This document shows positions 54,887-62,373 of a stretch of 64,000 nucleotides of DNA, piece after piece. The position numbers and the translations under genes are program-made. The DNA is from Candidatus Aminicenantota bacterium (GTDB taxonomy: Bacteria; Acidobacteriota; Aminicenantia; UBA2199), in the NCBI GenBank assembly GCA_026393835.1, contig JAPKZK010000149.1, forward strand, positions 1 to 64,000, in the 5' to 3' direction. Below the pieces are notes generated by a model. The model saw only the letters and a program-made list of their open reading frames with translations, was not told the origin of the DNA and did no database searches. The first letter of the stretch is position 1. Each line of letters starts with the position of its first letter.

Positions 54887-56597
54887 TTACTCCATGTTGT
54901 TCGGCAAAAAAAATCCACCGGGGCCAAAAGGAATCGAATTCTCCAAGAATCCTGCATAGTTCGTTATGAATCTTTTTAACATCTTCTCTATCCGGGGTTT
55001 CCGATGACTGGATATCGAGCGCTTTCCTTATGGCATTTTCCGCTTCGATCGAACGCGCATAGTTGAGTTCAAATGTATCCGACGTAAGCCAATGGTCTAC
55101 ACGTCCATGCTTTAAAAAAATTTGGGGATTCAATTCGATCTTGCCATTTTTCATTTCCATGTGGAAAATGCTATCCGATATTTCATCGAAACACGGTTCA
55201 AGTGAAGCCATCAACAGGGGGGAATGGGTAGAAATAATAAACTGGATATCCAGTGAAGGGGTGAAATATTCTTTTATTTTCAGCAGCGAAGGGATGATCG
55301 ACCGCTGCCATTTGGGGTGCAAATGACTTTCTGCTTCGTCCAGGATGAGGATCATATCCCGGTAAGGTGTTTTTCGTGTTTTTTCACAAGCGGTTAGATG
55401 TTCCGTCCACAGCCACGCTAAAAGGTAAGCAAGGGAAATAACCCGTTGCACGCTGGAGGCGGCGTGAATAACCGGTACTTTTCCGTAGGGATATTCTAGC
55501 GAAGGCATCAGGCGTGAGTCGTCAAAGATGCGAACCGGGGTTGAAGGTTTTAAGGGTTCTCCTGAGTATTCGGATAAAATCCGGATGATTTCCGTGAGCA
55601 AATCGAAAGGCGATCCGGATGTCTTTTGCCAGTCGATCCAGTCGGAAATCATGCCATTGCACAAATACCGATTCGATTTGCCATCGATCGGCTCATAAAT
55701 TCCATCAAATACGTCCCACTTTTTGAAAACCAGGGGGCTTCCTTTTAATGTTCCCGGGGGTGGGGGGGGTATATTGCCTTTTACAGGGTCCCACAAGGCA
55801 AAAGAACCGTCTGCCCGGGCATACATTACCAGGGCGGAGGATTTTGGATAATCTGTATTTTCAGGCCATTTCAGTTTTTCAAAATCAAAAAATATTTGTT
55901 CCAGGTTGCTATGAGCTTCGTTTTTTTGCATCAGTTTGAACCCGATGCGCGGTTTATTATAATTTTCGTTGGGGAATACCCGGGATTGGGCCCATTCACC
56001 GGATAATGCCCACCATATACATTCCAGCAGCATGGATTTTCCATACCCGTTATCACCGGTAATCAAATTTAAGCGGTTGGCCGGTTCGAAAATGAGTGTG
56101 TCGATATGTCCCACCCCCCTTAATTCGAAGTACCCAAGGATGCCTTTCCGGATGTGTATTTTTAATCCGAGAGTATCGATCAAGCTGGAGGCTAAATCCG
56201 CCAATGTCCGTTCGCATTCTTCTTCGTCCAGGTTGGATAGTAGTCGATCATTCGCGGGGAATATTTTTATATCTCTCATCCACCTGTATTTTTTCCACTC
56301 GCAACGATCGATGACTACATTAAAAAATGGGAATCCGTCTTCTTGTTTCATTTTTAGGTGATTGCGAATTTTTTCGGATTTCATTATTCCTGGGTCCAAA
56401 AAGCTCCCGGACGTTAGTAAAATAATTGTGGAAGCGTGGCTCAGAAGGGTTTCAAAATTATTTTGACGGGTAAGCGTTTCATCCCAGTATTCTAATTCGA
56501 TCGGGTAATTTGTTTTGAGAACGCGGAGATGGGTATCTAATTTATTTTTCCAAAGCTCATCGTTTGAACTGTAAATAACCGATATGATTTTTTTCAT
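54858..56597 (-). CDS. TIR-AAA ATPase fusion (PtuA/OLD-like ATPase)
   Basis: 579 residues. Residues 1-145 look like a TIR domain (ISVIYSSNDELWKNKLDTHL; SHASTIILLTSGSFLDPGIM followed by KSEK with a candidate Glu; FFNVVIDRCEWKKYRWMRDI). From 150 an SMC/ABC-type ATPase follows: NRLNLITGDNGYGKSMLLEC (Walker A, about 179), the signature-like SSVQRVISLAYLLAWLW, Walker B ILILDEAESHLHPKW (about 416), and FIISTHSPLLMASLEP (H-loop). This is the AAA_21/PtuA type. It is first in a three-gene overlapping operon with the HNH nuclease and TIR-NB-ARC-TPR genes. I know Septu (PtuA plus PtuB), but a TIR domain on the ATPase with a STAND third gene is unusual to my knowledge. Confidence 0.8.
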   Translation of the reverse strand: MKKIISVIYSSNDELWKNKLDTHLRVLKTNYPIELEYWDETLTRQNNFETLLSHASTIILLTSGSFLDPGIMKSEKIRNHLKMKQEDGFPFFNVVIDRCEWKKYRWMRDIKIFPANDRLLSNLDEEECERTLADLASSLIDTLGLKIHIRKGILGYFELRGVGHIDTLIFEPANRLNLITGDNGYGKSMLLECIWWALSGEWAQSRVFPNENYNKPRIGFKLMQKNEAHSNLEQIFFDFEKLKWPENTDYPKSSALVMYARADGSFALWDPVKGNIPPPPPGTLKGSPLVFKKWDVFDGIYEPIDGKSNRYLCNGMISDWIDWQKTSGSPFDLLTEIIRILSEYSGEPLKPSTPVRIFDDSRLMPSLEYPYGKVPVIHAASSVQRVISLAYLLAWLWTEHLTACEKTRKTPYRDMILILDEAESHLHPKWQRSIIPSLLKIKEYFTPSLDIQFIISTHSPLLMASLEPCFDEISDSIFHMEMKNGKIELNPQIFLKHGRVDHWLTSDTFELNYARSIEAENAIRKALDIQSSETPDREDVKKIHNELCRILGEFDSFWPRWIFFAEQHGVNDDSCNITT

Positions 56598-56639
56598 GCA
56601 AATATTTTAGAGGAATTGCGAAGGTAAGTCAATAACAAA

Positions 56640-56772
56640 ATGGGTAGGTCACGGATTAACACGAAAAGAGATGAGCCATAGGTACGCGACGAACAGGGAC
56701 AAAGAAATTAGCCGCTAAGAACGCGAAGGTTCGCGAATTAGGGGCAATTCATCATTCATCCTTCATCATTGA
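56640..56772. repeat. dispersed repeats upstream of the TIR-ATPase gene
   Basis: TCACGGATTAACACGAAAAG, GGTACGCGACGAACAGGGAC (compare 40759-40795), TAGCCGCTAAGAACGCGAAG and TTCATCATTCATCCTTCATC. Same families as at other cassette borders. Confidence 0.65.
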
Positions 56773-56950
56773 ATCTCTTTTAACTATAACCGGAACCCAT
56801 TTGAATGTCAAGCCCACGGAACAAAAAGAAGACACGGGAAAAAAGGGGTTTTCGGAGTCAAAAACAGGATAAATTTCAGCCCAACCCTTGAATTGGGGTT
56901 GAAAATACTAAAAAATCAATGATTTGTGATTAATTGTAATGGAATTTTCA

Positions 56951-57130
56951 TAAAACGCTGGTTTTATAAACAGATTTACGAAAAAAAGACTTTGGGACCT
57001 GGTCCCATAAACAAAATTACGTAAATATGTCTCTGGGACCTGGTCCCATAGATATATTTGTAAAAATCAATCAATAAAACCTGGTCCCAGAGATAAATTT
57101 ACAGAAATATATCCATGGGACCATTTTTTG
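56951..57130. promoter_or_regulatory. five dyads at exact 41-bp spacing upstream of glnA
   Basis: Units start at 56952, 56993, 57034, 57075 and 57116. Units 2 and 3 are perfect 15-bp dyads TGGGACCTGGTCCCA; unit 1 is the different dyad TAAAACGCTGGTTTTA; unit 4 combines AAAAC with CTGGTCCCA; unit 5 keeps only TGGGACC. The 26-bp spacers are AT-rich and alike (ATTTACGAAAATAT-type). The array lies between the divergent TIR-ATPase operon and glnA. Helically phased protein-binding sites are likely, but the regulator is unknown. Confidence 0.7.
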
Positions 57131-57352
57131 CGATATAAAAATCACCATTTTGGAATTAAATAGCAGGAAATCGATGAAATAACCGCTAAAAAAAGGGAAA
57201 AAATACCGATAAGAGGGGATTTTCAACCTATCCCAGTCAAATCTCTACCCCCCTCTTGCCTTTTACTCAAAAATTTTATAAGATTGAGCTTTCATTAATA
57301 TTAAAACAACATATGAGTAAAACAAAACACGAATGATGAAGGAGACCTAACC

Positions 57353-58837
57353 ATGCAAGACATAATCGCCTTAAACCCCAACAAATTGGTTCAATACCTG
57401 GATAAGTCGGCGGAAGATTTTACCAGGAAAGACATCATCAAGTTCATCGAAGGCAACGGCATAAAAATGCTTAATTTCCGCTATATCGGCGGCGACGGCA
57501 GGCTGAAGACCCTCAGTTTCGTCATCAACAACAAGAAACACCTGGACCAGATTCTTTCCACCGGCGAGCGCGTGGACGGCTCCAGCCTGTTCTCATTCAT
57601 CGGCGCATCTTCCAGCGATCTTTACGTGGTGCCGCGATTCAAGACGGCGTTTATCAACCCTTTTTCCGAAGCCCCCACCCTGGACATTTTATGCGCTTAC
57701 TACACCAGCGAAGGCAAACCCCTGGAAAGTTCCCCTGAAAATATCGTCAAAAAAGCCCAAAAAGTACTCAAAGAGAGAACCGGCTTTACCATGGAAGCCC
57801 TGGGCGAATTGGAATTTTACCTCTTCTCCGAAGTGGACTCGATTTATCCCATCGTACAGCAGAAAGGCTACCATGAATCCCATCCTTTTTCCAAATGGGG
57901 GGCCATCCGGCTGGAAGCCATGCGCTTGATCGGCGAGATGGGCGGACAGGTCAAATATAGCCACGCGGAAGTAGGCAATATTATCCATAATGATATCGAA
58001 ATGGTACAGCACGAGATCGAATTCTTGCCGGCCCCCGTGGAAGACGCGGCAGACCAACTGGTCCTGGCCAAATGGATCATCAGGGAAGTGGCGTATAAAT
58101 ATAACCTGGAAGTAAGTTTTGCCCCGAAAATTATCGTGGGCCACGCCGGCAGCGGTTTTCATATTCACGCCCGCCTGATCAAAGACGGCAAAAACATCAT
58201 GGCGGATAAAAACGGCCTCAGCGACACCGCTAAAAAAATGATCGCCGGTTTTCTTCAATTGGCCCCATCCCTGACCGCTTTCGGTAATACCGTGCCCACA
58301 TCGTTCCTGAGGTTGGTGCCCCACCAGGAAGCGCCCACCAGTATTTGCTGGGGCGACCGGAACCGCTCCGTGTTGGTGCGCGTCCCCCTGGGCTGGATCG
58401 GCGTAGACAATATGATTAAAGACGCCAACCCCAAGGAACCGGACGAAGTCGCCGAATTCATGAACAACCAGACGGTTGAATTGCGGAGCCCGGACGGCAG
58501 CGCCAATGTACACCAATTGCTGGCCGGTATGACCATCGCGGCGCTCTACGGCCTGGAAAAGGAAGATTCTCTTAAAGTCGCGGAACAACTCTATGTCTGC
58601 GTGGATGCCAGCACCCGCGGCGATTTGAGACAACTGCCGGCTTCGTGCTGGGAAGCCGCTCAAACGCTTTTAAAAGACCGTGAAATTTATGAGAAATACG
58701 GCGTCTTCCCCCCGGGAATGATCGATAAACTGGCCAAAAACCTGCAAGCCTACAACGATGAAAATATGAGCGAGAAATTGTTCGGCAATGCGGATGCATT
58801 GAAAGAAATGGTGAATAAATTTATTCACTGCGGTTAA
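57353..58837 (+). CDS. glnA: glutamine synthetase
   Basis: 494 residues. Catalyses ATP-dependent amidation of glutamate with ammonia. Landmarks include KMLNFRYIGGDGRLKTLSFV at the beta-grasp N-terminus, ERVDGSSLFSF, EALGELEFYLF (metal Glu), HAEVGNIIHNDIEMVQHEIE, GSGFHIHARL (metal His), VPTSFLRLVPHQEAPTSICW with GDRNRSVLVRVP, and VELRSPDGSANVHQLLAGM. The motifs are slightly off the GSI consensus, as in deep-branching GSI-like enzymes. The ATG follows GAAGGAGACCTAACC. The 41-bp dyad array and a ~220-bp AT-rich leader lie upstream. Convergent with the PilZ gene, overlapping by 4 bp. Confidence 0.92.
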   Translation: MQDIIALNPNKLVQYLDKSAEDFTRKDIIKFIEGNGIKMLNFRYIGGDGRLKTLSFVINNKKHLDQILSTGERVDGSSLFSFIGASSSDLYVVPRFKTAFINPFSEAPTLDILCAYYTSEGKPLESSPENIVKKAQKVLKERTGFTMEALGELEFYLFSEVDSIYPIVQQKGYHESHPFSKWGAIRLEAMRLIGEMGGQVKYSHAEVGNIIHNDIEMVQHEIEFLPAPVEDAADQLVLAKWIIREVAYKYNLEVSFAPKIIVGHAGSGFHIHARLIKDGKNIMADKNGLSDTAKKMIAGFLQLAPSLTAFGNTVPTSFLRLVPHQEAPTSICWGDRNRSVLVRVPLGWIGVDNMIKDANPKEPDEVAEFMNNQTVELRSPDGSANVHQLLAGMTIAALYGLEKEDSLKVAEQLYVCVDASTRGDLRQLPASCWEAAQTLLKDREIYEKYGVFPPGMIDKLAKNLQAYNDENMSEKLFGNADALKEMVNKFIHCG

Positions 58838-59181
58838 TGGGTAATGTGCATCGCGTGGCTGCCCTGGAATCTCATATATGCAACATAATTTGAAAATTCC
58901 ATGGGCGTTTCTTTGAGGTAGATGCCCATGCCGGCGGGGGTATTACCCGGGGAGTGATCGCCCGGGCGTCTCACCCAGCGGACCTCGCCTGTTACAGGAT
59001 AAAAATCGTTATAAATTGCCAGTACAAAAGATATTTTGCTGTCCACATCGAGAATTTTGTCGGACTCGATGAATATACCGTTTTTTGAGATATTGGAAAT
59101 GATCCCCAACAGTTGGGAACCGTCTCCATCGGTATACGCCAACAAACTTTTTTCCAACCTTTTTTCAGTTCGTCTATTCAT
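58834..59181 (-). CDS. PilZ-domain protein
   Basis: 115 residues, a stand-alone PilZ domain. MNRRTEKRLEKSLLAY has the N-terminal arginine cluster (R-x3-R-like), and GIISNISKNGIFIES is the (D/N)-x-S-x-x-G motif; together they bind cyclic di-GMP. EVRWVRRPGDHSPGNTPAGM is the usual following strand with a W-V/x-R pair. It probably couples c-di-GMP level to motility or surface functions. The 340-bp upstream region contains palindromic TTGTAC-type sequences. Confidence 0.82.
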   Translation of the reverse strand: MNRRTEKRLEKSLLAYTDGDGSQLLGIISNISKNGIFIESDKILDVDSKISFVLAIYNDFYPVTGEVRWVRRPGDHSPGNTPAGMGIYLKETPMEFSNYVAYMRFQGSHAMHITH

Positions 59182-59522
59182 GATGCACCATTTGCTTCAT
59201 TTTTTTCTTTTCCTACTTATTCGATCTTTTTACTAATACTTCAAAAAAGTGTGCAAAAAAACAAGGAAAACCCCGGGCCCTGCAAGGAGATTTGGGGCGC
59301 CGCCCCTTTCCCTTAAACGCTGTGTGCAATATGACACCTGTTCATTGTACATAATGGTAATAACAAAAGTCAATACAACTAAAGTTGTACAAACGGTTGT
59401 ATTTTTAATTTTATTTTGCTAAAGTAGCTCGAATAAAGTATTATTGCCCTTTTGGACGCTTTTTCCCCCTATTTGGCGGCAAAAATGGTATTACGTCCTT
59501 GTTGCAGCGCCTGTTTTTGGTA
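59182..59522. other. intergenic region between divergently placed control genes
   Basis: Contains GGGGCGCCGCCCC (hairpin, 59292-59304), the dyad TACAACTAAAGTTGTA, further TTGTAC-like motifs (59346, 59385) and AT-rich DNA that may be the PilZ promoter. No gene seen. Confidence 0.45.
59374..59389. promoter_or_regulatory. perfect dyad TACAACTAAAGTTGTA, possible operator
   Basis: Six-base arms with a four-base centre, followed closely by ACAAACGGTTGTA (an overlapping second partial dyad). It lies about 190 bp before the PilZ start. Binding protein unknown. Confidence 0.3.
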
Positions 59523-60473
59523 TTATTGTTCAACCCCGCAGTAGAGGCAGCGTTTCATTTGCCTGGGCATGACTTTGTTGCAATTCCAGCAAATGGTATC
59601 GGTGCGCTTATGACGGGCGTCGATGCGTTCTTTAATGTTCTTTATTTCCTGGCTGTTGCCCACGCCCCGCCTCTCTTTCCCCAATTGTTCGAGGTCCTCC
59701 GCTATGTCGTCGGCATTTTTATAGCGAATTTCCAGGTCCGGGGCCAGGGCCCTGGAAATAATACGGTCCAGGTCATCGGGAATGGTGGGCACTTTTTTTT
59801 TAAGGGGCGTAAAATCCGAGGCCTTGGCCTTCTTGTATATCTCCATGGGGTTGGCCAGGACAATGGGCGGCAAGCCGCTGACCATCTCGTAAAACAAGCA
59901 GCCGGCGGAATAAATATCCGACGCCAGCACGGCCCGGCCTTCGAATTGCTCCGGCGCCATGTAGGGCGGAGAACCGATCTTGGTGGTGGCGTACTGCTTC
60001 TGGTCCAACAGCGTGGATGTGCCGAAATCCGTGACTTTTATGTCGTCGGCTTCGGTAATCATGATATTGGACGGCCGGATATCCCGGTGAATCACCTTGT
60101 GTTTATGGGCAAAAGCCAACGCGGATAATAATTGCTTGAAATACTTTAAAGCGGTCCCGATTTCCAGCTTATCCATCTTATCCAGCAGCGTTTCCAGGTC
60201 GGTTCCCTTAACAAATTCCATTACCATGACGACATTTTGATCGATGATGTCCACGGTCAGGAGTTTCACGATATTGGGGTGGTCCAGCAGCCTGGATTGA
60301 AGGATGCATTCCTGGAGGGACTTCTCCGCCATGGGGCCGCGGCGGTGGGGGATTTTTAGGGCCCGGTAGGTTTTCAAAAAGGTGTCTTCGGCCAGGTACA
60401 CGGTCCCGAAACCGCCGCTGCCTAACTTCTTGACGATTTTGTATTTACCCAATTGTCCCTTTAGATCGATCAT
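59523..60473 (-). CDS. Ser/Thr protein kinase with C-terminal zinc ribbon
   Basis: 316 residues. Kinase domain from residue 11: GSGGFGTVYLAED, RALKIP (Lys), VIHRDIRPSNIMI (Arg in place of the usual Lys after HRDI), VTDFGTSTLLDQK (DFG intact), GSPPYMAPEQFEG, DIYSAGCLFYEMVSG. The last 25 residues hold CWNCNK...CLYCG, a zinc-ribbon motif that may bind a partner or nucleic acid. No membrane segment. It follows rsmE by 7 bp, so it appears to be the last gene of the dnaK-dnaJ-rsmE operon, linking a kinase to protein folding stress. Confidence 0.9.
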   Translation of the reverse strand: MIDLKGQLGKYKIVKKLGSGGFGTVYLAEDTFLKTYRALKIPHRRGPMAEKSLQECILQSRLLDHPNIVKLLTVDIIDQNVVMVMEFVKGTDLETLLDKMDKLEIGTALKYFKQLLSALAFAHKHKVIHRDIRPSNIMITEADDIKVTDFGTSTLLDQKQYATTKIGSPPYMAPEQFEGRAVLASDIYSAGCLFYEMVSGLPPIVLANPMEIYKKAKASDFTPLKKKVPTIPDDLDRIISRALAPDLEIRYKNADDIAEDLEQLGKERRGVGNSQEIKNIKERIDARHKRTDTICWNCNKVMPRQMKRCLYCGVEQ

Positions 60474-60480
60474 TGTTTTT

Positions 60481-61209
60481 CTAACTGGCCCCCCGCGGCG
60501 TGTGATAGGTTAATATCGCCGCAATGGAAATGGCGGCGGTCTCGGTCTTTAATATCGCCTCATTGAGGTTGATTTCGCAAAACCCGTTTTCCTTTAACAG
60601 CGTTTTTTCTTCGGGGAGAAAATCCCCGGGCGGTCCGATGACGGAGACCACGTTTACCCCGCGGCGGCACATCGCCGGGATCGATTCCCTGTCTCCTTCG
60701 CCTTCCATATGGAGTAATATTTTTACCCCGGCCCCCCGGGTGTTCTCGATCAATTGTTGCAGGGTAGCCGGCGGATATATCTCCGTGGGCCACAGTTGTT
60801 TGTTTACCTTTAAAGCTTGCATGGCAATACGCCGCCATTTCTTTAACTGGGAAGGGGCGTATTTCTCATCGGTGCGGGAAAAGATCACGGGCCGGATCTC
60901 GGCGACGCCCATTTCGGCCAGTTTTTCCACCAGCACACCCATGGCCTTCTTTTTGATCAGTGAGGGGGCGATGATAATTTGTATTGGCGGTTTTTCCCGG
61001 GTCTCCCGCCCGGTGATTTCCACCACGGCTTCATGGCCGCCCAGGGCCTGGATTTTCCCGGTATAAAGCGCGCCTTTGCCGTCGGTCACTTCGACCTCAG
61101 CCCCACATTTGGCCCGGTTCACTGTTCTTAAATGATGCAGTTCATCCCCCGTGATAAAAACCCGGTTGTCCTTTAGGGGCCGGTCGGTGATAAAACGCCT
61201 GTTTTCCAT
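60481..61209 (-). CDS. rsmE: 16S rRNA (uracil1498-N3)-methyltransferase
   Basis: 242 residues, normal length. A PUA-like N-terminus (ITGDELHHLRTVNRAKCGAE then VEVTDGKGALYTGKIQAL) is followed by the SPOUT methyltransferase domain: IIIAPSLIKKKAMGVLVEKL, AEMGVAEIRPVIFSRTDEKY, VSVIGPPGDFLPEEKTLLKE (knot, SAM binding) and LNEAILKTETAAISIAAIL. It methylates U1498 of 16S rRNA. rsmE after dnaJ is a common arrangement. The stop lies 7 bp from the kinase start. Confidence 0.93.
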   Translation of the reverse strand: MENRRFITDRPLKDNRVFITGDELHHLRTVNRAKCGAEVEVTDGKGALYTGKIQALGGHEAVVEITGRETREKPPIQIIIAPSLIKKKAMGVLVEKLAEMGVAEIRPVIFSRTDEKYAPSQLKKWRRIAMQALKVNKQLWPTEIYPPATLQQLIENTRGAGVKILLHMEGEGDRESIPAMCRRGVNVVSVIGPPGDFLPEEKTLLKENGFCEINLNEAILKTETAAISIAAILTYHTPRGAS

Positions 61210-61232
61210 GGTTTTACATCGGCTTTACATCA

Positions 61233-62351
61233 TTAATTGGCCAGATCCTCGTCGTCCCGGGAGGAGTCGCCGCTTTTCTGTATCTCGATCTTTTTCAACT
61301 GCTGGAACAAATCCCGCTCATTGCGGGTCAGGTGGGTCGGGGTAACCACCCTCAAAATCACCACCAGGTCGCCCTGGCCCCAGCTATTGACATTTTTAAA
61401 CCCTTTTCCTTTAATCCTGATAACCTTGCCGGTCTGGGATTCCGGGGGAATTTTAATTTTTTCAGTATTGGCAAAGGTTTCGATTTTTACCGTGTCGCCC
61501 AGCGCCGCCTGGGCGAAAGTCATTTCCAGGTCGTAGACCAGGTCGTTGTCTTCCCGCCTGAAGTGATCGTCTTCCGCCACTTTGATGATGATATACAGGT
61601 CCCCGGGGCGACCGCTGAAATAACCTTCTTCGCCTTCCCCCACCATTCTCATGCGGTTGCCGTTGGCCACGCCGGCGGGGAAATTCACTTTTAAGGTTTT
61701 GCGATCCATGACGCGGCCTTTACCGCCGCATTTTTTGCAGGGGTGGCGGATGATTTTGCCCGAGCCGTTACACACATGACAGGCGGCGGCAATGGAAAAG
61801 AATCCCTGGTTCCTGCGGATGCTGCCGCTGCCGCCGCATTGGGCGCATGTTTCCGGTGGATGCCCGGGTTCGTTGCCGGCGCCGTCGCAAATAAGGCAAT
61901 TTTTTTCTTTGGTAACCGCCACTTCCTTTTCGACGCCATTGTAAGCTTCTTCCATGGTAAGCTCGATCTCCTGCCCGATATCACGCCCCTGCTGAGGCCG
62001 CGGCCCCCGCCCGCGCCCACCCCGGGAAGAACCGAAGCCGAAAAAGTTGCCCAGTATATCCTCGAAATCGGAGAAAATCGAATCGGAAAAAAATGATGAA
62101 AAATCGCTAGATCCGCGGCCGGCGCTTTTTAATCCTTCGAAACCGTATTGATCGTAGATGCGCCTCTTTTCTTCGTTGCCCAATACGGAATAGGCTTCCG
62201 ACGCCTCTTTGAACATCTCTTCGGCTTGCGGATCCGCCTGGTTCCGGTCGGGATGGTATTTTAACGCCATCTGGCGGTAGGCTTTTTTTATTTCATCGAT
62301 GCCGGCGGTCCGCGGCGCGCCCAGCACTTCGTAATAGTCTCGTTTTGCCAT
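61233..62351 (-). CDS. dnaJ: molecular chaperone DnaJ (Hsp40)
   Basis: 372 residues with all DnaJ parts: J-domain (KRDYYEVLGAPRTAGIDEIK; YHPDRN with the HPD motif), a Gly/Phe-rich linker (GFGSSRGGRGRGPRPQQGRD), four zinc motifs (CLICDGAGNEPG, CAQCGGSGSI, CHVCNGSGKI, CKKCGGKGRV) and the C-terminal substrate domains. It stimulates DnaK ATPase and delivers unfolded clients. It lies 22 bp after dnaK. The chain ends in an acidic tail (SRDDEDLAN). Confidence 0.96.
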   Translation of the reverse strand: MAKRDYYEVLGAPRTAGIDEIKKAYRQMALKYHPDRNQADPQAEEMFKEASEAYSVLGNEEKRRIYDQYGFEGLKSAGRGSSDFSSFFSDSIFSDFEDILGNFFGFGSSRGGRGRGPRPQQGRDIGQEIELTMEEAYNGVEKEVAVTKEKNCLICDGAGNEPGHPPETCAQCGGSGSIRRNQGFFSIAAACHVCNGSGKIIRHPCKKCGGKGRVMDRKTLKVNFPAGVANGNRMRMVGEGEEGYFSGRPGDLYIIIKVAEDDHFRREDNDLVYDLEMTFAQAALGDTVKIETFANTEKIKIPPESQTGKVIRIKGKGFKNVNSWGQGDLVVILRVVTPTHLTRNERDLFQQLKKIEIQKSGDSSRDDEDLAN

Positions 62352-62373
62352 TGGTTCCTCTAACCCTCTATTC

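Noticed and set aside
57689..58663. Long open frame (324 codons) on the minus strand opposite glnA
   Set aside because: It is an antisense shadow of a clearly recognised glutamine synthetase; the translation is Gly/Phe/His-rich with no domain.
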